Notes under the pieces: model-generated
Database searches by the model: none
What the model saw: only the letters and a program-made list of their open reading frames with translations
What the model was told of the DNA's origin: nothing
Assembly (NCBI GenBank): GCA_963969395.1
Contig: OZ017803.1
Span: forward strand, 18,848,001 to 18,912,000
DNA length: 64,000 nt
Direction of reading: 5' to 3'
From: Pseudoscleropodium purum
Taxonomy: Eukaryota; Streptophyta; Bryopsida; Hypnales; Brachytheciaceae
Part shown: piece by piece, positions 23,484 to 37,000 of the stretch
Layout of the letters: every line of letters starts with the position of its first letter
How positions within the stretch are numbered: the stretch's first letter is position 1
Translations under genes and position numbers: made by a program

Positions 23484-25265
23484 GGATTGTTGGTGCAGTT
23501 GCAGCGTTGACAGGAACTGGCGAGCGTGGCGATGGCGAGGGGTTTGCGTTCTCTCACTCGCCTGGCGCACGGCGTCTTCTGCGCCCAACGACCTCTGCGT
23601 CATGCGGCGCCTCGTCTCGTCTCTGTCGCGCCATCGCCTTTCTCTTCGTCGTTGCGCTTCATGAGCGATGATCACACCGCCAAGTGGATGCAGGTGCGTC
23701 GCTTTTGGCCGTTCCCGGGGCTCAATCGCTGTGCATTCGATGAGAGCGAGGGTGTGAGTGAGGTCTGTTCGATTGGGGTACTTGTGTACCGTTTACATTG
23801 CGATGGTTTTGGGTTTTAGAATGTGGAATATGGGGGAATGTGGTGGGCAACTTGTCGATGCCCTAATTTGTGAGAATGGATCGCATATACCTAGGACTAT
23901 TAGAATGTGGAATTCGGGGTCCTCTCTCTTTCTTTTTCTTTTCAAATTGGACGCGATCGCAAGTCATGGCAGTAATGACACGGAGTGACGGGCGTGGGTG
24001 CGATTGAAGCTGTCATTGGGCGTTGTTCCCCTCATTCCGTGCCCTGATTGCCTGTGAGGGTTACGGAGACCACGAACGGGGCGAGGGGTGACCTGGTTAG
24101 TGGAAGAATGCACCTGAATCTAGCATTTTCCTGTGTAATGTCGAAATCTCTGCGCACAGTGTAGTTTGTAGTGAATTTGAGCGCGGTTGGTCACTACGGT
24201 ATTGTGAAGGATGCAGGAGTGGTCTTCGTTCTGGGAGGAATTCGCTTTTGAGGATCCTCCAGCTGCACTGCAGCACAGATGGCTCGCCATTTACAAATTG
24301 GAAGCGAATTGGATGCGCGAAATTACAATCCATTTAGGGTATACCTCAGGCAATCTTTGGAGAATGTGAAGCTGGGCTTACTTGACTCAGAGACTTGTTA
24401 GGTTTGACTTCCAGAAGCTGTTGCCTGGTACTGGATTGCAAGATGTAGGATGGAATGTCACCGTTAGTTATAAGATGCGATGCTTTGGCAGATCAAGTGC
24501 TAAATTTTTTTGTGGGCATTTCTATGGTGAAAACCAGAACACGGACATGAAGTCGCCGATGCATTTGATAGACGAAATCCCACCAATCAAGGTGGATGCG
24601 CGTGTGGTCGCCTGCGAAGGAGGTACGCACTATTGCCAGTCGTGGAGTGTTTATTGGTTTAGGTTTGGGGGGCACGGTCACCTGTGGGCTTGGTTTAGCT
24701 GCATTGATGTACTGTTCGGGTCGATTTGAAGCGAGCGGGTTGTGATGATACAGACAAGACACTTGAGTTTTTTTATTACTAGGAACGGGAGAGGAACATA
24801 TGTGAATGCATGGTGGTTGTGTGGTGCTTTGGAATCTTTGGCATATGGAAATGTGATTACTGAGACTTGTGAATGAATGAGCTAAGCTGATGGCGTTCAT
24901 GCGGTTTCGGAATGCAGGGAACGACCCGGCTTTAGGACACCCGATTGAGTATATAAGCTTAGACGGCGCAAGTCCTGCGGTGTGCAAGTACTGTGGTTTG
25001 AGATACTATCAAGGAGATGCCCATGGGCACCACTGAGGTCGAGATAATTTTTCGTTCCATTCATTAGGGATTTTGTGACACCAGGGAGGATCTCGGTTTC
25101 GTTTGTGTCTCTGCGGGGGGTTCATTCAAGGTGGTAGGCGCAAGCAAGTTCGTGTTGTTGAAATTTCTCAACCTCCTGTTGTTGAAATTAGCTACAGTCC
25201 TGGGTTGTGGTCCAAGACTTGGCTGCTGTTCCACGAGACATGCTGAATGGTCCTTTGAGGTTGCA
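23484..25265. repeat. Right arm of the inverted segmental duplication carrying NDUFS6
   Basis: Reverse-complement partner of 9730-11636. The first shared bases upstream of the gene are TTGTTGGTGCAGTTGCAGCG and the last downstream block is TGCTGAATGG followed by a GGTTGC-AGATTGGGAA stretch. The right arm has an extra segment of roughly 80 bp in the 3' flank, and intron 1 is shorter than in the left arm. Confidence 0.85.
23532..25036 (+). CDS. NDUFS6: NADH dehydrogenase [ubiquinone] iron-sulfur protein 6, mitochondrial (copy 2)
   Basis: Second complete copy of the complex I CHCC zinc subunit. Exons: 23532-23693, 24538-24622 and 24918-25036, joined at GT-AG introns of 844 and 295 bp, giving 121 residues. 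Exon lengths (162, 85 and 119 nt) and phases are identical to copy 1. The presequence is Arg- and Ser-rich (residues 1-48), followed by HTAKWMQ, PPIKVDARVV, and Cys80, His90, Cys105 and Cys108. Compared with copy 1 it has V4G, L16F, R17C, A30V, A32V, Q62H, V67I, I84N and K114Q by its own numbering; the zinc ligands and the core are unchanged. Coding sequence is conserved while introns have drifted, suggesting that both copies are under selection. Confidence 0.93.
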
Positions 25266-26159
25266 AGATTGGGAATAAAATATCCGTTTCCGCTCGCAAT
25301 GTTGATTCTGGCCACGTTGCCACATTTTTGGTTGGAACATCGATCTGAACTTCGTCACGGGTGGTTATTAACTATCGCAGAGCGTTTTCACCGAAGCATT
25401 TGAGGTTTAGGACGGAATGGCACTGGTGGGTGGGGCTGTCGTTTATTGGAATGTTGGTTCAAATATTGTTTAGGTGTTTAGATGTGAGCCGGAGACTGGC
25501 ATTTCTGGAACATGGAGGTGGAGGGTTTGGAATGGATAAGGGCTGCTCTTCATTTGATAGAAGTGGTGTTTCATGTTGGTACTTTGTAATTTACTCTTTA
25601 GGCACGGGATAATTGCTGAAGACCATCCTGATGGCGAAGGTAGTTTTTTCTGCAATAACGACTAGGATGTGGCGAGTCTTTATCCTCTGTTGCAGCTTTG
25701 GTTATTTTGAATGTGAGTCTTCGCAGTTTTATGGAGACCTTGAATTGTTGACAGGCCTAAACTGGAGAATTAACAATCGTGCTTTTTCCAACAGTCGGTG
25801 AGAAAATAAATATGATCAGATTAAACAATTTATGAAACGTTTTTAGATTTGAAAATGAAGTTCTGAGATGAGGAAATAATCTCGTTCTAGTAAAGCCCAG
25901 AATGAGGTCAATGAACACTGTTATTAGTTCATGAATGGAATTTGTTATGTGTTAATTTCACGGGGTAAACATTGCTCAACTTTTTGGATTGAGGTCCTGT
26001 TTACACTCACATTGAGAAACCTTTGATCAAGGTCCATGACTTGTCTTGGAAAGGCCAGCCTTTGGAGGTGGTGAAAAGTGGGAGGGGGTCACAAAGTGTC
26101 CTATTTATAGTTTTTTAGTATGTCTTAAAATTAGGGTAGCTCATAATGTGAGTTCTCTT
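25266..26159. other. 3' flank of NDUFS6 copy 2
   Basis: Moderately GC-rich sequence just beyond the duplicated block, fading into AT-rich spacer after about 25800. Several frames of 60-90 codons are open but none resembles a known protein. Part may be 3' UTR. Confidence 0.4.
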
Positions 26160-27088
26160 GACTTGTGAAGCCTCAAGGCCATATTTTTGTCAAAAAACAC
26201 TACTTAGAATTGCCATTTTTAATGCAAACAACAAAGATTTAAAATATTTGTTTCTTTTGCACATCCAATTGTATAGTCTTGTATATGAGATTGTTTGTAA
26301 GAGAAATTTCAGAAACTTTGATCTTATCAATTACAAGACATAAGCCTTCAAAGTGAAGAATTAAAATGAAGGTTTTTTGCTCCTAGCTTGATTCCATTAA
26401 AAGGCTTTAAATCCTCTTAATTAAAGTTTTTATACATCAAATTGTGATTTATTATTTTTTCATATTAAAGAAATAAGATGAAGGTTTAGAAAAAAATATT
26501 CCAAGAAACCCCCATGATTTTCATTCTTTAAAAAAATATTAAATCAAAGTAGGTATGAGATAAAAAAGAAAAAAAGAAAAAGAAAAAATTGTTGATAGCT
26601 CAAAGATGGAATTGGAATACACTAATTCCAATAGTAATATTATTCTAGAAAGCAAACAAAACTGTGTGACTTTTTTTTTAAATGTTGAAATTGAATTCAC
26701 AAACATATTAATACTTTATTTTCTATAAAATTTGCTATGATTGCCCACAAAATAAGAACCTTTGTAACTTTTACATAATTTATCCAAATAAAATAAATAA
26801 AATCTTCTCCCATGGACAATAATATTATCTATAAGAAATCAATTCTTAAAGAATATATTTCAAATTTTTGTATTTTTTTTGTCACTTAACCTCACTTGTT
26901 TTGGACTTACTGAGGCATAAATTTTCTCTCAAATATTGATTGAAATAAAAATAATAATCTTAGAAAACTCATCAATTTCCTATCTTGTAAGAAAATCATC
27001 AAATAATCTTGAAAAAATTTGAGACCATGGGTACTTGCTTGAACCTTCAAGAGCCCTATAAAGAAACTTTTAGGACTTTAGAGGTTAA
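26160..27088 (+). mobile_element. TTAA/CCCCTAAA element, copy E (about 929 bp)
   Basis: The left terminus has decayed (ACTTGTGAAGCCTCAAGGCC), but the following TTTTTGTCAAAAAACACTAC and ATTGCCATTTTTAATGC blocks fix it. The right terminus is TAGGACTTTAGAGGTTAA. Order and length match copies A, B and G. Confidence 0.6.
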
Positions 27089-29214
27089 AATGATTAACTA
27101 CTAGGCTTTTGACTAGAAATGAAGCTCTCATTGACTAAAAAACTTGACTTCTATGGACTTTCTTCTTTGGTGTAAAGAGAACCTTATTTTGATGATTTAA
27201 TAAAAATTTGGGCTTTATACAATTTTTCAGGTATAGGACAAATTTCAAGTATTCTTTATAGATAGAGATGTTAGTTGGGAGATGTGTGTTAGTTAGTTGT
27301 ATTATATAACTTTATTTGACCTATCGCATGGAATTAGAGGGCAATTTTTAAGTAGAAGTTTAATTACCAAACTTTTCAATTTAAGCTACACCTTTTGCTT
27401 TAAATTGAAAAGTATCACTACAAGAAAAAGGGGTATTTTCAATGAGTTTTTAAGTATAGTTTTAAACATAAGATTATAAGTAATGACTTTTAAGGAGATT
27501 TTTAGTAAAAATTTACTAGAAATACATGTAATTTCAAAATATTCAACATTAATAAAGGATATCAAAATAGAGGACAATGATCTCCAATAGCTTTGAAAGC
27601 TACATTCATTACAAATTCTTAGTTGGGAAAAGAAGAGTTTTATACAAGTATGGTGATGGAAAGTAAAATAACGCATGTAGGATATGTAAATTATAATTAT
27701 GAAGAGTTCAATTGCTTATCGTTAAGTGAAAAGTAGGAATTGTATTTGAATTAGAATTCCAAGCCTCATTTTGGTGTAATAGAATAATTTTTTTCAAAAT
27801 AATTGAACTAATAAAAGTTGGTAAATCAATCTAACTTTCATCTCCAAAAACTTGTTTTTGAGATTTCTATTCTCCAATTAGAGTTATGAATAAATTTCAA
27901 AGAGGGGTTGGAAGGGATATTTCAATGACATTTTCAAATATCCTTTGTGAATTTTGTCCATAACTTTGTTTGGAGTCTCAAAATCACAAATAGATTTCTA
28001 TTGATGAAAGTTATCTTGATTTCCCAACTTTTTTTAGTTTAAAGTTTAAAGTTCAAAGTTATTATACTATGCTAAAATGAGATTTGAAATTCTACTTTGA
28101 ACATAATTCCTTCATTTTGACATTTAGCAAATAAGCTCTCATCTTCCAATCATCCCATACCATTTGGACTTGGAGGGTATAGTATGTGAAAAAAATAAAG
28201 ATACACGTACAAACACCCACTAATTTATAAGGGGGTATTATTTTTTGTCTAATATTACTTGGCACTCTATAATTATATAATTTGGGTCATTAAAAAGTGG
28301 CATACATTTATTTTCATTTTCAAATGCCATAAATATATCATATATTATCTTACTATAAATTTTTCTTTCCATTGCAGTTTTTTTACCCTATTTTTTTTCT
28401 AACCCTATTTTTTTCCAACCCCATTGAAATTTAACACCTTTCCAATTGAAATTAGTAAAAGGCATTTGTAATCTAAATTAGAACCCTAAAACACTATAAA
28501 TGCATTTATATAGTCGCATTTTGAGAGATTTTAGTATAAAATCTATATAATTGAATGTATTGGATTAAGTTTGGAGCAACATTTATTTCTATGGGACACT
28601 TATTGCAGCAACATTTAATACATTTGACCAAGAAAAAGAATAAAAAGGGGATATCCTAGGTCTAATTTTTTTTCTAATTGAACATATTTTTCTATACCCT
28701 ATAGTAGTTTGAAGACATAGCATGGCATTTTTTTATCCTATTGTATAAAAGAACAAATTTTTATTTTTATTTTGAATGTTTTTTAGGCACCTTATCATTT
28801 ATTCACAAGTAGTTTTCTATTGCTACCGCTCATTGCCCCTCCCCTCCGAAACCTTTGAAGATTCATGATGGACAATGAATTTCATTATAAAAATGACTTC
28901 TCCACCTTTCATCCCTATAAATGTTAAAGAAACAATTGTTACATTTTGCTTTCAACATTTTTTTGAATGGTAGTTTTTCAAATGACAAATTGGTAATGAA
29001 TTCTTTGGGCATTTGTCTTTTTTTTCAAATGTGTCAACTAGAAGTAACCTCCTCGGGAAACCATAGGAAGCCACTAAGCAACCGCCTACTTGCCACCACC
29101 TCTTTGTGCATTGTGTCAAATTTATTAATCTAAAAAAATGGCAAAGAAATACCCCAGTTTGAATTTGGGGTGATATGTTGCATAAGGCCTTCCCCAAGCT
29201 CTCTTAGGTATTGC
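27089..29214. other. AT-rich spacer, no gene seen
   Basis: A single CACTACAAGAAAAA terminus typical of CACTA elements occurs at 27416, but no matching opposite end was found nearby. No coding region is supported. Confidence 0.5.
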
Positions 29215-29466
29215 AGTGCAAATTTCAATGTAGTATAGATTACCCTACCCATGTTGCTCATTGCTCATGAAAAAACAACATTTTCCCCTATAACTCTTCA
29301 TGGATACATCTCTAATTGTAAAAAATTTGTTGAATTGGCAAGGTATTCCTTGTCCACACATGCAAAAATAATTTAAGAAATTATAGTGATTTTTTTTGTT
29401 TGTAGTGAACTACCCAAAATTGCTATGTTGCCAAAAAAATCCATTGTTTGGTCCTTTGGGGGATAA
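29215..29466 (+). mobile_element. Truncated TTAA/CCCCTAAA element (right part)
   Basis: Ends TTTGGTCCTTTGGGGGATAA, a mutated version of the family right terminus. It carries ACTACCCAAAATTGCTATG, also found in the fragment ending at 6568. Only the right quarter or so is present. Confidence 0.5.
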
Positions 29467-29729
29467 ACTTCTACTTAAAAACCTCCCTCCAATCTTTTGT
29501 GACAAGTCAAATAAAGTTATATAACACAACAAACTAACAACCTTCAAATCAATGATAAGCAAAATGTTTGAAGCAAAAACAAACAAGACGATATCAAAGG
29601 CTCACTTCATGAACAAAAAACAAATAAAAGAAGTAGATGTCAATTAATAGCATAAGATATATTTATCATCAATTTCATATTTTAATGCTTTTAGGATAAG
29701 TTCTTTGTACATATCATGTACGCTTTATT

Positions 29730-30689
29730 TTAACCCCTAAAGTTCCTTGACTATGTTTTCACCAAAAACGCTTCAAAACTGCCATCTCTTGGACAAGTTT
29801 CAAAATTTAGAAAAATAACACTCTTGGACTTATAAAACCATAGGATCTTGTAGTAAAATGGTTTGAAAAGATGAGAAAAAAATTTCAGAAATTTCCACCG
29901 TATAGATTGCAAGATATTAGCATTTTGAAGTGACAAAAATCATTTTTTGGTCCCTACAAAAAATCGGGCAATTGAACTTCACAAGGTCAAATTTGTAAGA
30001 AAAAATGTTCGAAATGATTGCAACTCTTTGGGTTCATTCTTGAAGGCATGTTGGATATATGCTTGAAATATTTTACATCATTTGATATTGTACAACATAT
30101 AGGAAAAAAATAGTAAGTAGGTAGTAGTAGAGAATGATTCAAAATACTAAATTATTAAGAATTTAAATATGGAATTAAAAAATGTCAATTCCAATGGTGA
30201 AAATGTTGTAATAAAAATTTTAAATTCTAGAATTTTATTTTATTTTCAAAAATATTGAAAATTGGATAAGATAAAGGATTTCAAAGTTTATTTTAGAGTA
30301 GGGAATCCATAATTGCCCGCAAACAAAAAATCCTCATAACTTTTGACTCATTGATCAAAATGGAATGATTCAAAGCTTTCTTTGTATAAAAGTTTAGAAA
30401 ACTAATTTTAAATTTTGATTGTTAAAAAAAATGATTTTTTTAGATCTACCCAGACTACCCAAGTTGAGAAACAAACTACATATTAGGCTATAACTTTTGA
30501 CTCCTATTTCCAAATGTCATGAATTTTGTTGCATATGAAATATATTCCTTGTCTACAACTTCTAATACAATTTCAGCCTTAAATATGCAAATTTCTGGTC
30601 ACATTCGCCTGCCCAAAATTTTTGGTCACAATGGCCTACTCAAAATTTCTATACAGCTAAAAAACGCAGTCTAGTCCTTTACGGGTTAA
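29730..30689 (+). mobile_element. TTAA/CCCCTAAA element, copy F (960 bp)
   Basis: The left end is TTAACCCCTAAAGTTCC and the right end is GTCCTTTACGGGTTAA, with one change in the terminal repeat. The interior holds two similar modules about 180 bp apart, each with ATAACTTTTGACTC followed by a pattern such as ATTGATCAAAATGGAATGA. It belongs to the second subfamily together with D, N and I. No transposase frame is present. Confidence 0.8.
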
Positions 30690-30985
30690 GTAGTGCAACT
30701 TACATGAAGACCTCCCTTATTCCATGATATTGGAGTGAAATACGGCACATATGTCTTTCTTCAACGGTATTTGATTTTTAGGTGATGAAACACTAACTTT
30801 ACACAACAATAATATTACTAAAAGTTGTAGCTTAGTAATTGGATTGGAAAATCAACTTTGAAAACAAACTTCAAAATCCAATTATTTTAATGAGGAGAGT
30901 AGAATTCTTGACAAATATGAAAATCAATCTCCAATGTAATAATACGCTCTGCATATCAGATTTCAAACCAAAGCATTGAATATAT

Positions 30986-31925
30986 TTAACCCCTAAAGTC
31001 CCACGGCCAATTTTTTGTCAAAAAAAACACTCAAAATTGCCGTTTTTACTGCGTTCACCCAAGAATACAAAAAACTCATTTTTTTATAATCTAACCATAA
31101 GATCTTGTACTTTACTTGTCCTATCTCACATGATAAAATTTTTATGAAGTTTGACCGTATAGATTGGAACATATTAGCATTCAAAGTTGAAAAGAAAGCT
31201 TTTTTGAACATTGGCCTGCAATTTCAGATGACTTTAACAGCCAATTGTGGAATTATTGTGTACTACAGACTTTGAGTTAAAAAAATTTTATGTTGAATAA
31301 TTGAGTTGAAAGTCTAGGAATTTCTTTTATAAAAAAAAAACACTTGATTTTCATTCTTTAAAAAAATGCTAAGTAAAAGTAGATCTAAGATTGGAAAAAA
31401 AACTAAATCATTAATAACTTCAAGATGGGAATCAAAGACAATAATCCCAACGGTGAGATTTTTTTAGCAAAAAAACACAACATTCTCAAAAAAAAATTGT
31501 GAAAAATTGTGAATTTTGCATTAAAAAATGAATCCTATAAGTTATTTTTTTAAGAAAATGCTGAAATTGCCCAAAAATCAAGATTGTCTTTCACTTTTTC
31601 ATTATTAGTCCAAATAGAACGAATCAAAGCTTCACATGTAGAAAAAAATAAAAAAAATTCAGGAGAAAAAAATTAAATTTTTTTTAAATTTTTTAAATTT
31701 TTTTTGTGTTGCCTACCAAGTTCAATTTTAGGCTTTTTGTGGTATAACTTTTGATCCCAGGCCCAAATGAAATAAAAAAAATTATATTTCGATGTAGATA
31801 GTTAGTTTTTCTATCTTATGGGAAAGTTTCAAAACAATTCACCAAGAATTGAGATCACGGGAACCTACCCAATAACCCAAAATCTGATTTGTCCCCCAAG
31901 GGAACAATGGAAATTTAGGGGTTAA
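30986..31925 (+). mobile_element. TTAA/CCCCTAAA element, copy G (940 bp)
   Basis: The best-preserved member of the first subfamily. The left end is TTAACCCCTAAAGTCCCACGG and the right end is GGAAATTTAGGGGTTAA. The internal landmark CTTGATTTTCATTCTTTAA at about 31345 is the site that is interrupted by another element in copy H. No coding capacity is seen. Confidence 0.8.
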
Positions 31926-33476
31926 ACAAACTTGTTGAACATAAACTCTTCTTTATAGTGAGTTCTCTATCCAATAAGTTTATAAAGGAATCACATTCAA
32001 TAATATAAATTGAAATCAATTAATAATAATAATTTATATTGCTAGGAAAAGGGTGTTTTTAAAATTATCCCAAGATTATGCAAAACGTTTTCAAAATTCA
32101 AATTCCACATAAATAAAATGTTAATACCTTGTTGGTTTTAACTAGGAAAATAATGGAGTTTTTTAAGAAGGAAAATATAATAAAATCATATGTTCTTTTG
32201 AAGGGTTTAAAATCAACAAAGATAAGAGAGCCCTTGTTAGACTTTTTGCCCATTTTTAGCAATTACGAATGGAATTATTACAATCATGCATTCAAAGTGA
32301 AGCCATCATTCTTGAATAATTAAAATGTTGGGTAAAATAGTGTGAATGATGACTAGCCAAGATCAAAACTTTAAGTGGCACTAAAAGTGAATTAGTGGCC
32401 TTAACAAAAAAATTCTACCTTTTGGGTGGACAACCATTACAAAAGTAATTTGTATTGCAAATTTACAATGTACTATGGCTACTCAAGGGAAATGTTGTAA
32501 CCATGTGAAGTGAGTCACATAACTAATGTGGTGCACTTTCTATTGATTTGCAATGTTTAGTGATTCTATTGGAATATTTAATGAAGATATTTTGAAAATC
32601 CATAGCTAATTTATACCTTGTCGAGGGGTGAAATCAAATGCTATTGCCTTATCTTATAGGGTTTCAATTGTGAAGTAAAAATTAAGATTGAAAATTAATG
32701 AATTTTTCATCCATCCAATAGGACAAATGCATCCATTTTTCCAACACTATAGAGAACATTTGGACCCTACTCATGGATGTTTGACTATATAGAAATGTGT
32801 AGTTATAAAAGTAAAATTTAAATAATAAAATAATAATAGAATGTTCTTTGATTTGGCCCAAGTGATCACCTAGTGTACCACTCAAGAGTAAGGACTAAAA
32901 ATTTCAAAAGATATTTCAAAATGTTTTTATTTTATTTTTTAAAAACTTTTTTTTCCAAAATTCAAACATTTGAAGAAAGTCATACACCCTACCCAAAGGG
33001 CCATATTTTCTCTAATGAATGAGTCCATCTACCTTTATCTATAGAATACTTTTTACACAAAATAAAGAATATGTGGAGCTTTTTAGGCATCTAAATCAAT
33101 CACTAATTTTGAAGGAGCTAGACAAAAGAAATATAAACTATTTATACTATTGTTGTTACAATGAAAAGGCAATATATACAAATAGTGTACATTTGAGGAA
33201 GTGGGAAATTTTAGAGCCTAAGTACTTGATGGGCCTCCTACCTTACTTAAGCCAATGCATTGATCCTATGGACCTGTATCCATTGAGGCTAACATATATT
33301 TATGAAGATAAGGTTCATAAATTATTAAATTAATATAGAAACCTTGATCAAATTTGATTACTATCCACCTTTCCTTGAAACAAAATTATTTTAAAATATG
33401 TTCTATGCAAAAGACCATCAACAAACCATTGTAGAACTTTTTTAGCATAAGGTAGATGAATCCATTATGGACTAAG
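31926..33476. other. AT-rich spacer, no gene seen
   Basis: A 104-codon ATG frame at 33019-33333 has ordinary-looking amino acid composition but no recognised motif, and its codon use follows the AT-rich background. No gene is called. Confidence 0.45.
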
Positions 33477-34001
33477 AGCATCTCCACACATTATGGTCTT
33501 TTGCAAGCTCAACTATCCTTTCAGGCTCCACCAACAAAGTAGTTTCCTACCCTTTTTCTCCATATCTCCGCTAGCTTTGAAGTCTCATTGGTGGGAGTTG
33601 CTATAATTGTCAAAACATTTCAAAATGTCTTATAAAAACATAGTTAAATAAGCAAGAATCCAAGCTTGGTGAAGAGATGGGAGGGCATGTTAGGATGGAG
33701 CATTGAGGGCTCATTTTAAAGAGGTTAGATTTTTTTTTTCTATGTAGTGGGGGAGATGTGGGAATTGTCAAGACATTTCAAAATGTTTTGCAAAAACATA
33801 GTTAAATAGTTAAACAAGCAAGAATCCAAGCTTGGTGAAGAGATAGGAGGGCATGTTAGGATGGAATTTTGAGGGCTCTTTTAAAGAGGTCGGACTTTTT
33901 TTTTTTTCTATGGGCATGTTTGTAGTGGAGGAGATATAGGAAGTTGGGCTTGCCATAGACTAGGGCAATCCTCTTTCCAATGAAAGAGTAGAGATGCTCC
34001 A
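33477..34001. mobile_element. MITE with GAGCATCTC termini and an internal tandem duplication
   Basis: The left terminus is GAGCATCTCCAC and the right terminus, on the opposite strand, is GGAGCATCTCTAC, a short inverted repeat often seen at the ends of plant MITEs. Inside, a unit of about 165 bp is tandemly duplicated (about 33604-33770 and 33770-33930). Both units contain CAAGCTTGGTGAAGAGAT, GGGCATGTTAGGATGGA and TTTTAAAGAGGT. Confidence 0.6.
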
Positions 34002-37000
34002 ATGTCCAATTTAGAGCTCTAGTCCGTGATGCAATTTCACTCTCTTACATTCTAACTCTAGGTAGACACTGAGGACATTTTGTGTCCTTTGGATGATCAA
34101 CTAAGCTTTGTGCATATTGAAGAATGGTGGATTTTCATTGGATTTTTGTGTGTAACTTTATTACTACTATATCTACATCAAGTTGAGATCAAGACATTTT
34201 AGTTGTTTTATTATTTTATATGAGGTCATTTATAAAAAAAAAATGGTGCACTATCTAGTGGATTTCAATACTAAGAACTTTTTTCCCTTAAAACTTGATT
34301 TTGACAATTAAGACAATTTATTTTTCTTTTGAAAAGAATTTTAAACAAATGAAGCTTTTGAAGTGTAGTTTCTACTCCATTTGGATATTTTGATAAATTC
34401 CTTAAAATAAGCCTATTAGTGAATTTAGAAGTGAAATATCTATATCCATATTTCTAAATATAGAATAATATCAAATTTTTCTTTATATTTATAATGTTCT
34501 ACAATGTAATGTACTTCTATCCGTAAAATTTTAGATTTTTTGAACATGATTTGTATTTGATATGAATTTTCTTCATTTTTTCTTCAAAAATTCATGGTGA
34601 TTTTAAATTTTACAAAAAAATTTGAAAATTTTACAAAAATTATTTCACATATAATTTCATCTCTAAAAAGTAAAACAAAAAAATTCACTCATAAATAGAG
34701 AGGAATGGAAGATATAGAGTGAGCAACTTTAAAGTTTGACTACATAGTTATAAGCTCTATTCAGGGTATTAAGAGAGCAACATTAGCATTTAAAAAGACA
34801 AAAATATTTCCACACCTGATGTCCACGATGGAAAACTGTAGTATGTGATTTTTTACCACCTATAAATTTATAATGTCTCTTTGCTTTCCAAGAATGAGTA
34901 GTCTAATTTTTTATGAAATATTCCTTGATTTGCCATTCTATTGCTAATTTTTTTTGTGAATCCAAGAAGTGTAACTATTTATAGTGACCAAATAGTCCAT
35001 AATGGACTTTCTTCCTTATATACAACTATTGATTAATGATCCTAATTGTCACCTAAAAAATTAGTATCACAACAAATCATTTTGGGGGTTGTAATTTAGT
35101 TGAACATATAAATATTTCAACCCTTGTGTAACTTTGATAAACTAATGTCACATACTAATATGATAAATTAGTGGAGAGTGTACTAACTAGTAGTTTATTA
35201 AAGTTATTCTCCAAGCCACATGGCTACTACTTGCTACTACTTTTTGGAGAATCAAAGCAAGTTAACAAAATTGTATAAATGGTGGAGAAGAAATACTATG
35301 ATCTTTTTGTGGTTGGGTGTGCTCATTAGGGGATGCAATTTCGGGTGCACAATTTCAAAACTACTCCCTATTTAATTAGAGGTTGTGTAGGCCTTAGACA
35401 TTTCAAGCCCAATTACAACCCTTGTATACCTAGATGCACTTTCCAAATACAAACTTGCAAAAGACCAACCCTACTCATCCATCTTGTTACTAGTAGTAGA
35501 TAAAATACTTATTTACCAAAATTGCATTTTCTAAATATTAGCACAAATATGAAAAAATATTATTGTATTATATTAACTCCTAAAGTTCCTTGCAAGCCAA
35601 AATGAATTTAAAATAAATTTAGCATCATAATTGAAGTATTGGATATTTTCCTTTTTTTCATTTCTCCCCTAAAATCAGGGAATCAAAAACTACGAGGGAA
35701 TCTAATTTTCATGAAGATCCATCAATTGGAAGAAAAGCGATTTATGTTATGTTTTAGATAATCACTTGGGCAAACAAAATAGAAACCAATTCAATATATT
35801 GTGAGTTTTAATATATCGTGAGTTGGATTTTGCTTTATTGAACAAAATTGGTCTTTAAGGGTTTAAGGGCCTCAAGCAAGTGTAAGTTTGTTTCTTATAT
35901 AGGAGACCAATTCAAGTTTAGTGGAGAGCCTAAAATAAGCTCAATTCAATTTTGTATGAGAAGACACTTCATTATGGTAAAATAGGAATAGCTTTCATTG
36001 TGATAGTAATTACAATTTTAAAAAAGTGTTAAAAAATGTCTTAAGAAAATGATTCCAAAATGATTTTTGAAGGGACTTGTGGATTTGTCAATTGTTTGTC
36101 TTTTGGATATGGCTGCAAAAAAAACTATTTAGACAATGTAGCGAAACTCTATATGTGTGTATCCCCATGAATTTTTTTCTATTTTGAAGATGTAGGGATT
36201 GCATATCATTTTTCCATCTATTTCATGTCATAGTTACTTTGTTCTATTTTTCAATCTAGTGTAAAATGACATTAGAATAATCACTTTTTTCCAATTATAA
36301 TGTAGAAATGCATTAGCCATGACATTTGGTGACAAATATAAAGACCCCCCCCCCTTCAATTAGTGTATTAACATCAAACCATATCTAAATTGTAACTAAG
36401 CATAACTATCCATCAAAACAACAAATAAATGCACCACATTGTTAGGCTATAGCCCTCATTTGCTCACATATATTTATTTTTCAACTCTACAAAAATTCTT
36501 TTGCTTTCTACCAAATATAGGGGCCTTCACAATGAGGTGTCTATAGTTTAACCTTAGAGTCTTGGATATATCTCTTAGATTTGAAGATTTGTAAAGATGT
36601 TTCATAAAAAACAACTTTTAAAAATAATTTGGTATTGATATCTAAACATAAGTTATAGATTTGGGACTACGAATTCCATAAGTATGTTTAAATTTACAAA
36701 CACCATCACTAATATTAATAAATATAGTTTGAAACTCATTCAAAATTTTTTTTTTTTCTTCCTACAAGTAATTACATCCTCAATATTGACAATTCAAGAA
36801 TAAAAATTGTTGCCAAACATTCAAAATTGTAGATTGAACTTGCAATATAATTATTTTTCATTTTTCTCTTAATGAAATTTATGGAGCTTATTTTCATAGT
36901 TTTTATAATTAACAACTACAAAAGAGAGATTTCAAATTTTGACTTGACATACTTCTCATATGTTATTTCCCATAAGATACTAGTGAAAGCTATATCTAGA

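Noticed and set aside
24493..24987. 164-codon minus-strand frame at 24.7 kb
   Set aside because: Antisense to exons 2-3 and intron 2 of NDUFS6 copy 2.
27416..27429. CACTACAAGAAAAA as the end of a complete CACTA element
   Set aside because: No opposite terminus was found within the following kilobase, so only a lone end can be stated.
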